From contig JAPLDQ010000020.1 in NCBI GenBank assembly GCA_026391675.1, forward strand, positions 86,208 through 150,207: DNA of 64,000 bases, written 5' to 3'. Source of the stretch: Bacteroidota bacterium (GTDB lineage: Bacteria > Bacteroidota > Bacteroidia > Bacteroidales > JACABE01). A program made the translations under genes and the position numbers. This document shows positions 1 through 8,178 of this stretch, in pieces. The notes beneath the pieces are model-generated. The model had not been told where the DNA came from. It was given only the letters and a program-made list of their open reading frames with translations, and ran no database searches. Each line of letters begins with the position of its first letter. The first letter of the stretch is position 1.

Positions 1-536
1 AAACATCCCCACAAATATTTGCCTCGCATTGTAAGAATAATACCAGCTAATACAGGGGCCATATAACCTATGGTTGCAGCTTTTGTATTATGTCCGGCTT
101 CAATTATAACAAAGAAATAGGACGAAAAGCCAAACGCAAGTGCCCCGATAATACTTAGCCAGGGATCAACTTTTAATACCAGCAATAAGATGAAAAATCC
201 CAGAAAATATAAGAAAATAAAATTTGCAGGATTAGGTAATGAAAATAAATTCAAAGCCCTGTCAAAAAATGAAACTACATTATTAGATGGCGTGAGAATA
301 CTTATCATATAAGCCGGCATCCCGCCAAACATCGAATTGGTCCACAATGGTTCTTCTCCCGGATGTGCTTTACGAAAATCCAGAATTTCCTTTGCCGCAC
401 CTGTCCAGCTAACTGTATCTCCCTGTCTTAGCTGTTTTCCTTCCAGCATCGGACTTAAATAGGCAAATGTTACAATTAAAAATATTATTATTGCTGCTAA
501 ATAAGGCAGCATCTGTTTAAAATTGATATTCTTCAT
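1..536 (-). CDS. YfhO-like multi-membrane protein, N-terminal part (partial)
   Basis: The frame opens with ATG at 536-534 on the minus strand and runs off the left edge, so about 178 N-terminal residues are seen and the C-terminus is missing. The start is Lys/Asn rich, then a membrane segment at about residues 10-28, a soluble stretch containing PGEEPLWTNSMFGGMPAY, and further hydrophobic segments around residues 95-178 with IIEAGHNTKA between them. This pattern (a short TM, the WTNSMFGGMPAY loop, then many TMs) is typical of large Bacteroidetes YfhO/GT-C-fold membrane proteins, which are thought to act on lipid-linked sugars. It lies 15 bp downstream of the DUF4834 gene, so the two are likely co-transcribed. 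The family call is from memory of the motif; the substrate is unknown. Confidence 0.75.
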   Translation of the reverse strand, partial: MKNINFKQMLPYLAAIIIFLIVTFAYLSPMLEGKQLRQGDTVSWTGAAKEILDFRKAHPGEEPLWTNSMFGGMPAYMISILTPSNNVVSFFDRALNLFSLPNPANFIFLYFLGFFILLLVLKVDPWLSIIGALAFGFSSYFFVIIEAGHNTKAATIGYMAPVLAGIILTMRGKYLWGC

Positions 537-551
537 TTGATTTGTTTTTAA

Positions 552-803
552 TTATTTAGATTCAATTTCTTCGTAATCAATATATTCACCAATATTTGTA
601 TCTGAATTATTAGTTTTTGACTTTTTATCCGGTACATAATCAACATTGGTTTCACCTTCTTTCCGATTAGTATTAATATCTTGCTGGTAAAACCTTTGCT
701 GAAATTTTTTCAAATAATATTTAACTATAAAAGGTAAAAAATATTTTGCGGCTAATCGTAAAACGATATAAATGATGATAAACCAAAAAATAAATTCAAG
801 CAT
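552..803 (-). CDS. DUF4834 small membrane protein
   Basis: This 83-residue protein has one N-terminal membrane helix (about residues 4-20, very rich in I/F/V), then a basic amphipathic stretch with FLPFIVKYYLKKFQQRF, and an acidic, Asn/Lys-rich tail ending in DYEEIESK. This is the layout of DUF4834, a Bacteroidetes-only family of unknown role. It lies just upstream of the YfhO-like gene with a 15-bp gap. It is divergent from the methyltransferase at 877, and the shared intergenic region is only about 70 bp. Confidence 0.7.
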   Translation of the reverse strand: MLEFIFWFIIIYIVLRLAAKYFLPFIVKYYLKKFQQRFYQQDINTNRKEGETNVDYVPDKKSKTNNSDTNIGEYIDYEEIESK

Positions 804-824
804 TATTATTCATTTTTCTTAAGA

Positions 825-855
825 TTGCAAACCTACAAAATTTTTTTTAATTTTG
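825..855 (+). promoter_or_regulatory. Bacteroidetes-type promoter of the methyltransferase gene
   Basis: TTG at 825-827 lies 20 bp before TAATTTTG at 848-855, matching the TTTG-N19/21-TAnnTTTG promoter of the Bacteroidetes housekeeping sigma factor. The in-frame TTG at 853 is part of the -7 element, so it cannot be the translation start. The ATG at 877 is used instead. Confidence 0.75.
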
Positions 856-876
856 ACGATTCAAAAACAGAACAAT

Positions 877-1677
877 ATGGTTTACGATTTTCACAATGAT
901 GCCGAACGCTACTTTAACTATCAATATCTTCATTCTAAGGAATATATAGTCCCTTTGGTGAATCAGTATCTTGATTTTTCAAAGCAATTGAGAATACTGG
1001 AAATAGGATCTGCAGAAGCCGGCGTATTAAAAGCATTTACTGAATTAGGTCACCAGTGTGTTGGCGTAGAAATCAGTGAATCAAGGGTTGTGCTGGCTAA
1101 AAGATTTATGAAAACAGAACTGGATGCCGGTTTGATTGATTTTTACGACAGTGATGTTTTTAAGGTAAATGTTGAAGCTTTAGGTGGTAAATTTGACCTT
1201 ATTATTTTAAAGGACGTCATTGAACATATACATAACAGAAAAATATTATATGAAAAATTTGCTGAGTTTTTAAAACCGCAAGGCTATGTTTTTATAGCTA
1301 TGCCACCATGGCATATGCCATTTGGTGGTCATCAGCAAATGCTGCATAATAAATTCTATTCCCGCTTACCTTATTTTCATTTATTGCCGATGTGGTTTAC
1401 AAAACAATTATTGAAATGGGATAAATATCCGTATATCGATGACTGGACTGATATAAAAGCTACAAGAATAAGTATAAACGGTTTTCACAAAGAAGTAAAA
1501 ACCCATGGATTTAGTATAAAAGAAAAAATATATTATTTCATAAATCCGAACTATCAGTTCAAATTTAATTTAAAGCCAAGGAAACAAAACAGCATTATTG
1601 CTTCATTACCTTACATCAGGGATTTTTTTACAACCACAGCCTATTTTCTGATTGAAACGAAAAAAAACAGTAATTAG
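877..1677 (+). CDS. Class I SAM-dependent methyltransferase
   Basis: The product has 266 residues counted from ATG 877. Motif I, LEIGSAEAG (residues 41-49), is the glycine-rich SAM loop. It is followed by an acidic GVEIS at the end of strand 2 and by LKDVIEHI (about 112-118), typical of the Methyltransf_11/23 group. A strand with GYVFIAMPPWHMPFGGHQQ follows. The second half is aromatic and basic and may carry acceptor specificity. A TTG start 24 bp upstream would overlap the promoter and is rejected. It stands alone, divergent from DUF4834/YfhO. The substrate cannot be told; a lipid or sugar acceptor is possible given the neighbouring membrane protein. Confidence 0.8.
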   Translation: MVYDFHNDAERYFNYQYLHSKEYIVPLVNQYLDFSKQLRILEIGSAEAGVLKAFTELGHQCVGVEISESRVVLAKRFMKTELDAGLIDFYDSDVFKVNVEALGGKFDLIILKDVIEHIHNRKILYEKFAEFLKPQGYVFIAMPPWHMPFGGHQQMLHNKFYSRLPYFHLLPMWFTKQLLKWDKYPYIDDWTDIKATRISINGFHKEVKTHGFSIKEKIYYFINPNYQFKFNLKPRKQNSIIASLPYIRDFFTTTAYFLIETKKNSN

Positions 1678-2008
1678 TTATTGGTTATTAAGTTGTTAAG
1701 TTGTTAAGTTATTAAGTTATTTATTTATTGAGTTATTAAGTATTAAGACCGAAGACCTCAGTAACAGAATTCCATAAGGAAATTATCGTCCTTAAAATTT
1801 GATTTGCTTATCTGTAAGAGTCTAATGTTGTCAGCTCTTTACGCCATGATTTCTTATTTTTAGTAATAAAAGCATTTCATTAAATTGTATTCTTTATTTT
1901 AATGGAATATTTTGCTTATTTTTAAAATAACAAAACAATCAGCCGGTTTGCAGCAAATAACTTATTAACTTAATAACTTTGAACTAATAATTCTTTGTAC
2001 TCTAAGTA
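1678..2008. other. 331-bp intergenic region with 8-bp-period repeat
   Basis: This lies between two convergent genes. It starts with four near-identical 8-bp units (TTATTAAG/TTGTTAAG, 1685-1716) and ends with complementary units (CTTATTAA, CTTAATAA at 1961-1976). A transcript could therefore fold the two ends together over a loop of about 245 nt. No gene, RNA motif or clear terminator is seen between them. Confidence 0.6.
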
Positions 2009-2428
2009 CTAAAACCTTTCAGAAGTCGGAAAGAAGAAATTTGCTTCAATAATAGCATTTTCATCAGAATCAGAACCATGAACAGCGTTTTTCTGAACAG
2101 AATACCCATAAAGTTTACGTATGGTACCTTCTGCAGCCTGAGCAGGGTCTGTAGACCCAATTAACTGTCTGTAATCTTCTACAGCATTGTCTTTTTCAAG
2201 AATTGCAGCTACTATTGGACCTGAACTCATAAACTCAACTAAATCATTAAAAAATGGTCTGTCTTTGTGAACTGCATAAAATTTCTCAGCCTGTGATTTT
2301 GAAAGGCGAGTATATTTCATGGCTTTAATTTTGAAATTATGTGTTATGATGATGTCTAAAATTGTTCCGATATTCCCACACTGAACTGCGTAAGGCTTTA
2401 TCATTGTAAATGTTATGTTAGCTGCCAT
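2009..2428 (-). CDS. ndk: Nucleoside diphosphate kinase
   Basis: This enzyme equilibrates nucleoside di- and triphosphates through a phosphohistidine. The full 139-residue length is normal for the family. The N-terminal [10 protein letters not shown] gives the conserved Lys, and the catalytic histidine is H117 in NAVHGSDS, followed by the usual C-terminal ANFFF(P)xxE. The family signature is complete. It is a single gene divergent from nrnA, with no partner in the same operon. Confidence 0.97.
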   Translation of the reverse strand: MAANITFTMIKPYAVQCGNIGTILDIIITHNFKIKAMKYTRLSKSQAEKFYAVHKDRPFFNDLVEFMSSGPIVAAILEKDNAVEDYRQLIGSTDPAQAAEGTIRKLYGYSVQKNAVHGSDSDENAIIEANFFFPTSERF

Positions 2429-2499
2429 TTTTTTAAAAGATTATTTGATTTAGCTTGTAAAAATAATAAAACAAATCAAAATGAGAAGCATTTTATTAT

Positions 2500-2507
2500 T
2501 AATTTTG
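2500..2507 (+). promoter_or_regulatory. Candidate -7 element (TAATTTTG) for the nrnA operon
   Basis: TAATTTTG matches TAnnTTTG exactly, about 40 bp before the TTG start at 2547. No good TTTG is seen at the -33 position. Confidence 0.5.
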
Positions 2508-2546
2508 CAAACTTCTTTTTTATTATAATTAAATCAATAGAATCAC

Positions 2547-3566
2547 TTGAATAAACATTATATATCTTCAATAAAGGAATTACTAAAAGAAAAAAGGAAT
2601 ATCTTAATCGTTTCACATTCCAATCCTGATGGCGATGCTATTGGTTCATCTCTTGCTTTATATAATTATTTCCTTTTAAAAAAACAGTCGGTAAATGTTA
2701 TTGTTCCCAATCAATTTCCTGAATTTTTGGCGTGGATGAAAGGAAGTGAAAAGATTTTGACTTACAATACTCAAAAAAAACTTTGCGAAGAACTTATTAA
2801 CAATGCTGAAATAATATTTTTTCTGGATTTTAATTCACTGAAAAGGCTGGAAAAACTGCAGGATGTCGTAAGAAATGCTAAATCGATAAAAGTACTGATT
2901 GACCATCATTTACAACCGGAACTGGAAAGTTTTGATTTTGCATTTTCAGAAGTTAAAGTTTCTTCCACATCAGAACTGATATATGATTTTATCAGTGCCT
3001 TGGGAGATGAAAAACTTATTAATGCTGATGTTGCTTCTTGCTTATATGTGGGCATTATGACAGATACCGGTTCATACAGTTATTCCTGTAATTACGAAAA
3101 AACCTATAAAATTACAGCTTCAATAATTAAAACAGGCGTTGATGCTGAAGAAATTCATCATTTGGTGTATGATACCTTTTCTGAAAACCGTTTACGTTTA
3201 TTAGGCTATTGTTTAAGTGAAAGGCTTACAGTTATTGCTGAACGTTCAACTGCTTATATCGCATTGTCAAAAGCTGAGCTAAAGCGGTTTAATTATCAGG
3301 TTGGTGATACAGAAGGTGTAGTTAACTATGCCCTTTCCATTAATAAGATTAATTTAGCGGCATTATTTACAGAACGTGATGGTGCAGTTAGAATTTCATT
3401 CAGATCAAAAGGCGAAGTGGATGTAAATGTTTTTGCCAGAACTTATTTTGAAGGTGGAGGTCATATGCATGCTTCAGGTGCAACATCTTACCTTTCATTA
3501 GCTGATACCATTAAAAAATTTGAGCAAAGTATCAATGATTTTGCTGAAGTCTTAAATAAGGAATAA
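2547..3566 (+). CDS. nrnA: DHH/DHHA1 phosphoesterase, NrnA-type (oligoribonuclease / pAp phosphatase)
   Basis: The protein has 339 residues. The N-terminal DHH domain has SHSNPDGDAIGSS (residues 23-35, metal-binding Asp28 and Asp30), FFLDFNS (about 91-97) and the IDHH block (118-121). The C-terminal DHHA1 domain carries the GGGH motif GGGHMHASG (about 303-311). NrnA-type enzymes degrade short RNA oligomers (nano-RNA) and dephosphorylate pAp. The start codon is TTG at 2547; no ATG fits the N-terminus. The stop codon abuts the ATG of the FKBP lipoprotein gene, so they are co-transcribed. The same NrnA-GldI order is known in gliding Bacteroidetes. Confidence 0.88.
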   Translation: MNKHYISSIKELLKEKRNILIVSHSNPDGDAIGSSLALYNYFLLKKQSVNVIVPNQFPEFLAWMKGSEKILTYNTQKKLCEELINNAEIIFFLDFNSLKRLEKLQDVVRNAKSIKVLIDHHLQPELESFDFAFSEVKVSSTSELIYDFISALGDEKLINADVASCLYVGIMTDTGSYSYSCNYEKTYKITASIIKTGVDAEEIHHLVYDTFSENRLRLLGYCLSERLTVIAERSTAYIALSKAELKRFNYQVGDTEGVVNYALSINKINLAALFTERDGAVRISFRSKGEVDVNVFARTYFEGGGHMHASGATSYLSLADTIKKFEQSINDFAEVLNKE

Positions 3567-4127
3567 ATGAAGTATCTAAGAGCTCAGACATTAGTTGTTC
3601 TTCTGATTTTAATATCAGCTTTGCTTGTTTTTGTTTCCTGTCAACAGCAAGTAAAAACAGCACAAAAAAAACAGATTAGTCAGGATAGTATAAATCAGCG
3701 GATGATTACTGCCAATATTAAAATGCTCAAAAGTGAAAAAGAACAGATAAACGATTATATCATTCGATATAACTGGAATATGCTTTCAACCGGATCAGGT
3801 TTATATTATATGATCTACAAACATGGAAGCGGGAAACAGGCAAAATTAAAAACCAAAGTTAAAATCAGTTATAAATCTAATTTACTGAATGGTGTCAGCC
3901 TTTATAGTTCCTCTGTTGATGGTCCTAAAACATTTATTACTGGAAAAGCTGAAGTTGAAAATGGATTGGAAGAAGGAATTTTATTACTAAAAGTTGGTGA
4001 TAAAGCAAAATTTATTATACCTTCGCACCTCGCTTTCGGTTTAATGGGAGATCAGAAAAAAATCCCACGAAAGGCCACATTGGTCTATGATGTCGAATTA
4101 TTGGAAGTAAACGAAATAATTAAATAA
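3567..4127 (+). CDS. FKBP-type peptidyl-prolyl isomerase lipoprotein, GldI-like
   Basis: The 186-residue protein has an N-terminal hydrophobic helix ending in the lipobox VFVSC (Cys about residue 26), so it should be lipid-anchored and periplasm-facing. Residues about 80-182 form an FKBP domain (LYYMIYKHGSG, VGDKAKFIIPSHLAFG, ATLVYDVELLEV). Several FKBP active-site aromatics are replaced (YKSNLLNG instead of YTGxLxDG), so isomerase activity may be weak. Its position right after nrnA matches gldI of gliding flavobacteria. No other gld genes are in this window, so I do not claim a gliding role. Confidence 0.82.
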   Translation: MKYLRAQTLVVLLILISALLVFVSCQQQVKTAQKKQISQDSINQRMITANIKMLKSEKEQINDYIIRYNWNMLSTGSGLYYMIYKHGSGKQAKLKTKVKISYKSNLLNGVSLYSSSVDGPKTFITGKAEVENGLEEGILLLKVGDKAKFIIPSHLAFGLMGDQKKIPRKATLVYDVELLEVNEIIK

Positions 4128-4158
4128 AAATAAATATTTATTAATAATTAGAATTAAA

Positions 4159-5079
4159 ATGAACAAAAAAAGTCAAATTACAATTTTACTCGTTGCTATA
4201 TTGGCAGTGATTATAACTTCATGCGGAAACTCAAAATTTCCTGGTTTTAAAGTAACCAAGAATGGTTTGAATTACAAGTTTCACAATCAAATCAAAGATG
4301 CTAAAAAACCTAATTTAGGTGATATTTTAGTTGTAGAATTAACTGTTAAAAAAGGTGATTCAGTTTTATTTACCAATTCAGGAAATCCACAACGTATGTT
4401 TATGTACGATACTACTGCATACAAAGGTGATTTAAACGAAGGTTTCTCTATGATGGGTATTGGTGACAGTGTTACATTTGTTATGTTTGCTGATTCATTG
4501 AAAAAAATTATGATGTTACCTCCAAACATTAAATCAGGTGATGTTTTATATTACAGTATTAAGTTATCTGAAATCGTAACTAAAGCCAGTTTTGAAAAAG
4601 AAAAAGCTGACATGATGGCCAAACAGCAAAAAATGATTGAAGAAGCTAAAGCTAATGAAAGCAAAGTAATGGAAAAATACCTCGCTGACAATAAAATTAA
4701 AGTGAAACCAACTGCAAGCGGTTTATACTTCATTGAAGTTAAAAAAGGAAACGGTGCTAAAGCTGAAAATGGCAAAAAAGTAAAAGTAAATTATACCGGT
4801 AAATTAACCACTGGTAAAATTTTTGATACCAGCGTTGAAGCTGATGCTAAAAAAGGTGATGTGTATAATCCAAAACGTCCTTATGAACCTATTGAATTTA
4901 CTTTAGGTAAAGGTGAAGTAATTCCAGGTTGGGATGAAGCAATAAGCATGATGAAAGTTGGTGGAAAAGCTAAAATTGTAGTTCCTTCTAAATTAGCCTA
5001 TGGCGAAAGAGGAGCTGGTGGCGTTATTCCTCCATGTTCAGTACTTGTTTTTGATGTTGAATTACTCGGTGTAAACTAA
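4159..5079 (+). CDS. FKBP-type peptidyl-prolyl isomerase lipoprotein, two-domain
   Basis: The 306-residue lipoprotein has its lipobox at ITSCG (Cys about residue 22). Residues about 35-140 look like a degenerate FKBP fold (GDILVVELTVKKGDS, MGIGDSVTFVMFADS). A Lys/Glu-rich helix (about 145-175, AKQQKMIEEAKANESK) links to a canonical FKBP domain at about 180-306 (VKVNYTGKL, VIPGWDEAI, IVVPSKLAYGERG, GGVIPPCSVLVFDVEL). The helix-linker architecture resembles chaperone-like FKBPs that dimerise. It is third in the nrnA operon (31-bp gap), with a strong terminator just after it. The likely role is periplasmic folding of envelope proteins. Confidence 0.88.
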   Translation: MNKKSQITILLVAILAVIITSCGNSKFPGFKVTKNGLNYKFHNQIKDAKKPNLGDILVVELTVKKGDSVLFTNSGNPQRMFMYDTTAYKGDLNEGFSMMGIGDSVTFVMFADSLKKIMMLPPNIKSGDVLYYSIKLSEIVTKASFEKEKADMMAKQQKMIEEAKANESKVMEKYLADNKIKVKPTASGLYFIEVKKGNGAKAENGKKVKVNYTGKLTTGKIFDTSVEADAKKGDVYNPKRPYEPIEFTLGKGEVIPGWDEAISMMKVGGKAKIVVPSKLAYGERGAGGVIPPCSVLVFDVELLGVN

Positions 5080-5102
5080 GTATCAAATAAAATATTTGTA
5101 AT

Positions 5103-5130
5103 AAAAAAGGAGCTTGGCTCCTTTTTTTAT
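5103..5130 (+). terminator. Rho-independent terminator of the nrnA-FKBP operon
   Basis: AAAAAGGAGC-ttg-GCTCCTTTTTTT forms a perfect stem with a short loop and a U-tract, 24 bp after the FKBP stop. Confidence 0.93.
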
Positions 5131-5162
5131 TATTTAAAATCATGAATTCGATTTTTATGCTA

Positions 5163-5459
5163 TCATAAATGATATTTTACCTTCAAAAGCTTTGAACGAA
5201 ATATCAAAATGCTTAAAAAATTAAACAGTGCAACAACACCCAATATAATTGTCATCCTTATCCAGTCTTCTCCGTTTTCCATTCTGATATTCGCAAGGAT
5301 TATAATTGTTCTTATCCATTCCAGTCCAAATAGAACAAGGAAAAGCTGAACCATCCTGACTGAGATTTTACTTTTCCAGATCAATAAAAAAGGAATACAA
5401 AGACTAATTATCATAAAGATAAACATACTGCCCCTGAACATATGAGCTGCCATTAGCAA
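5163..5459 (-). CDS. Small unknown integral membrane protein
   Basis: About 98 residues are seen from a TTG at 5459, with about three to four hydrophobic segments separated by short charged loops (WKSKISVR, NIRMENGEDWIR). The frame stays open upstream to a stop at 5528-5526 and encodes a basic then hydrophobic stretch (KKRKLKTVVKISPVI) that would complete the first membrane helix. The real start is therefore probably upstream of 5459, but no ATG is available. I recognise no family. Confidence 0.5.
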   Translation of the reverse strand: MLMAAHMFRGSMFIFMIISLCIPFLLIWKSKISVRMVQLFLVLFGLEWIRTIIILANIRMENGEDWIRMTIILGVVALFNFLSILIFRSKLLKVKYHL

Positions 5460-5589
5460 CGAGCAAAGGATAACGGGTGATATTTTTACAACTGTTTTCA
5501 GTTTTCTTTTTTTTTGTAAATATAGTTATTATCAGGATAAATTACTATATTTATTACAATAGCAACAAAATTAAATTGTTTGTACAAAA

Positions 5590-5627
5590 ACAAAAAAGCA
5601 TCGATAATCTATTAATTATCAATGCTT
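5590..5627 (-). terminator. Terminator of tRNA-Ser
   Basis: Read on the minus strand, AAGCATTGATAAT pairs with ATTATCGATGCTT around a 6-nt loop, followed by a T run (5597-5590). It sits 17 bp beyond the tRNA 3' end. Confidence 0.85.
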
Positions 5628-5643
5628 CTGTATTTTGTTGGTG

Positions 5644-5728
5644 CGGAGAGTGAGGGATTCGAACCCCCGGAACCTCGCAGTTCAACGGTTTTCAAGACCG
5701 CCGCAATCGACCACTCTGCCAACTCTCC
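5644..5728 (-). tRNA. tRNA-Ser (anticodon UGA)
   Basis: The 85-nt class II tRNA has a 7-bp acceptor (GGAGAGT/ACTCTCC), discriminator G73, a long variable arm, a T-loop GTTCGAAT, and anticodon loop CTTGAAA giving UGA. The discriminator G and long variable arm are serine identity elements. CCA is not encoded. A terminator follows. Confidence 0.96.
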
Positions 5729-5816
5729 GATGCAAAATTACATTTTTTTTTAATTCTGGCAATAGGAAATATTAATTTTAGGCTAATAATTGCATTTTTT
5801 TATTCAGAAAGAAATA

Positions 5817-5852
5817 AAAAAAAAGACTAACTATTTATAAGTCAGTCTTTTT
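5817..5852 (-). terminator. Terminator of the DNRLRE protein gene
   Basis: On the minus strand, AAAAAGACTGAC and GTTAGTCTTTTT pair around a short AT loop and are followed by a T run. It lies about 30 bp after the stop of the gene at 5880-7364. Confidence 0.8.
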
Positions 5853-5879
5853 AATAATAATTGTAAAAAATTAAAAATC

Positions 5880-7364
5880 TTAATTTTTTATTATTTTTAA
5901 GTTTTTAGTATGTTTTCCTGCGTTAAATTTTAAGAGGTATATGCCTTTCTCAAATTGATTATCTAAGGTTAACTGATGATTATATGAACCTATTGTCTGT
6001 TTTCCTAAATCTTCATTTAAAATTCTTTTACCAAGTAAATCAAAGATTTCAATACTTACATTATTGCTTTCAGTTATAACGTAATTCAGATTTAATTTAT
6101 CAGAGAAAGGGTTTGGAGTTACTGATATATTAATATCATTTTGCTGAATATTATTTACAGCCGTATTTATATGATAACATATTTCAACTTTAGGTAATTT
6201 CGCTGAATTTGGGCAATCTTTTGAGCCAAACAGCAAGCTTCTGTAATAATTTTCATCCAATAATTTAAACAAAAACCCATAGTTAGAACTGGGATTATTG
6301 TAAAAATCAATTGCCATATTAGTAATATCAATATTAGTATAATCCATAGTGTCAGAAAGACTAGTTGGTAAAAATACCTGATTTTGAGTAGTTGTACCGG
6401 GTTGATTCGTCCAGTTTACAGTTGATTCGTTCCAGGCTGAAGTCAATTTTAATAATACAGCGGCATTTGAACCACTTTGTGTAGAATGGCCAACATTGGC
6501 AGCACTGTTATAATGATACAAAGATAATTTTGCACTTGTAATGATAGCATTATTAGGAATTGCAATATCAAATTTTAATAATGAACGAATAATCGATAAA
6601 TTTCCACTATTTGTCCATGCAGTTGCAATAAAATCAGGAGCCACTGAATTTCCAACTGTAGGGGTTATGTTCCAAACAGCTGCATCCTTCCAACTACTGT
6701 TATTTGTATTGATGGTAATACAAGTATCAATGGCAGTGCTTGTTGTATAAGTAATTACAAGTTTTGGACGTTTTGCATTATTTGTGTTATTACTAGAAGA
6801 AAAAAGCATGCTTCTGAAATAATTTTCATTATCAAGTAACATCATTAAACCGTAACTGCTTGAAGGATTATTAATGATATCCTTAATTAAGTTTGTTATA
6901 TTGATATTTGGATAATCCATTGTGTCATTGGTACTTTGAGGAATAATTACCTGATTTTGAGTGGTTGTAGTTGGTTGATTATTCCAGCATACTGTATTTT
7001 CATTCCAGGTTGATGTTATCCTTCTAAGTAAGCACATATTAGAGCCACTTTGTGTTGAATGCCCTACATTAGCAGTACTGGTATAATGATAAAGTGATAA
7101 TGATGCATTTAAAATTGTAGCATTTGCAGGAATTGAAGAAAAATCAAAATCAATCAATGATCTGATAATACTTAGATTTCCACTGTTGGTCCAAGCTGTT
7201 GCTATAAAATCAGGTGCTAATGGATTAGGTGTGGTAGGAGTAATGTTCCATATTAAGGCATCTTTACTGCTGCTTTCATCTGGTTGCAATGTAATGGTTG
7301 TTTGCGCTTTAATCTGAAATCCAATTAAAAGTACGATGCAAAATAAAGAAAAGACTTTTTTCAT
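5880..7364 (-). CDS. Secreted DNRLRE-domain protein with T9SS sorting domain
   Basis: The 494-residue protein has a Sec signal peptide (about residues 1-21, ending IKAQ). Two tandem copies of about 190 residues follow (about 22-207 and 214-398). Each has APDFIATAWTNSGNLSIIRS near its start, then a LSLYHY strand, STWNE/SAWNE with a W-NQP motif, NQV, and a closing K-PK-VITY/VEICY strand. This is the DNRLRE (disaggregatase-related) beta-sandwich. Residues about 410-494 are a T9SS type A sorting domain (VTPNPFSDKLNL ... GKRILNE ... KGIYLLKF). It is predicted to be exported across the outer membrane by the Por system. The two repeats are also alike in DNA, suggesting recent duplication. The ligand is unknown. 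Confidence 0.85.
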   Translation of the reverse strand: MKKVFSLFCIVLLIGFQIKAQTTITLQPDESSSKDALIWNITPTTPNPLAPDFIATAWTNSGNLSIIRSLIDFDFSSIPANATILNASLSLYHYTSTANVGHSTQSGSNMCLLRRITSTWNENTVCWNNQPTTTTQNQVIIPQSTNDTMDYPNINITNLIKDIINNPSSSYGLMMLLDNENYFRSMLFSSSNNTNNAKRPKLVITYTTSTAIDTCITINTNNSSWKDAAVWNITPTVGNSVAPDFIATAWTNSGNLSIIRSLLKFDIAIPNNAIITSAKLSLYHYNSAANVGHSTQSGSNAAVLLKLTSAWNESTVNWTNQPGTTTQNQVFLPTSLSDTMDYTNIDITNMAIDFYNNPSSNYGFLFKLLDENYYRSLLFGSKDCPNSAKLPKVEICYHINTAVNNIQQNDINISVTPNPFSDKLNLNYVITESNNVSIEIFDLLGKRILNEDLGKQTIGSYNHQLTLDNQFEKGIYLLKFNAGKHTKNLKIIKN

Positions 7365-7410
7365 AAAATTGATTTTTTGTTTGTTAATAAAATAACATTA
7401 TTTTAAAACA

Positions 7411-7418
7411 CAAAAGTA
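7411..7418 (-). promoter_or_regulatory. Candidate -7 element (TACTTTTG) for the DNRLRE gene
   Basis: CAAAAGTA on the plus strand reads TACTTTTG towards the gene start at 7364. No clear -33 box. Confidence 0.45.
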
Positions 7419-7467
7419 TAATTTATTTTTTTAATTTTACATTTTATTTAACAATTCTACGAAAAAA

Positions 7468-8100
7468 ATGGAAAATGTAAAAAATGTCCTCATTTTAGCT
7501 CCTCATACTGATGACGGTGAACTTGGATGTGGTGGTACGATAGTTAAATTGATTGAAGAAAAGAAAAACGTTTTTTGTGCAGCATTTTCAATTGCAGAAG
7601 ACTCTGTTCCTGAAGGTTTTGCAAAAGATGTTTTACAATATGAATTTACTAATGCTATGCTTAAGTTAGGATTACCTAAAGAAAATATAATTACTTATCG
7701 TTTTAAAGTAAGAAATTTTCCAGAATTGCGTCAATCGATACTTGATGAAATTATTAAATTAAGAACAAAAATAGCACCTGAATTGGTTTTCGTCCCATCA
7801 ACACATGATATACATCAGGATCATCAGGTAATTACGAATGAAGGATTGCGTGCATTTAAAAAAGTTTCAATTTTAGGATATGAATTACCATGGAATAATA
7901 TTGTCTTTGAAACAAGATGTTTTGTGAAATTGGATAAAAGACATATCCAGTTAAAAATAGATGCTTTGAATTGTTATTTAACCCAAAAGCAAAGAACATA
8001 TCTAAATGATGAATTTATTTGGAGTCTTGCTAAAACAAGGGGTACACAATTTGAGTATAATTATGCTGAAGCATTTGAAGTAATTAGGTGGATAATTTAA
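7468..8100 (+). CDS. PIG-L/LmbE family N-deacetylase
   Basis: The 210-residue protein opens with the family signature APHTDDGELGCGG (residues 11-23; Asp15 and Asp16 are the catalytic/metal aspartates). It has the second metal motif HDIHQDH (H113, H116, H119). PIG-L enzymes are Zn-dependent and remove acetyl from N-acetylglucosamine-type groups in GPI, mycothiol, bacillithiol and antibiotic pathways. It is the first gene of a five-gene same-strand group with an LpxD-like acyltransferase, ACP, ketoreductase and KAS III. It would expose the amine that the acyltransferase then re-acylates. The sugar substrate is not known. Confidence 0.9.
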   Translation: MENVKNVLILAPHTDDGELGCGGTIVKLIEEKKNVFCAAFSIAEDSVPEGFAKDVLQYEFTNAMLKLGLPKENIITYRFKVRNFPELRQSILDEIIKLRTKIAPELVFVPSTHDIHQDHQVITNEGLRAFKKVSILGYELPWNNIVFETRCFVKLDKRHIQLKIDALNCYLTQKQRTYLNDEFIWSLAKTRGTQFEYNYAEAFEVIRWII

Positions 8101-8178
8101 TTTTTAAAATTCTATTCATTCAATTCGATATAATATTTTAATACCAGATTTAATTTTATAACTAAAATACATGCTAAA

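Noticed and set aside
853..876. TTG start for the methyltransferase
   Set aside because: The TTG is part of the TAATTTTG promoter element.
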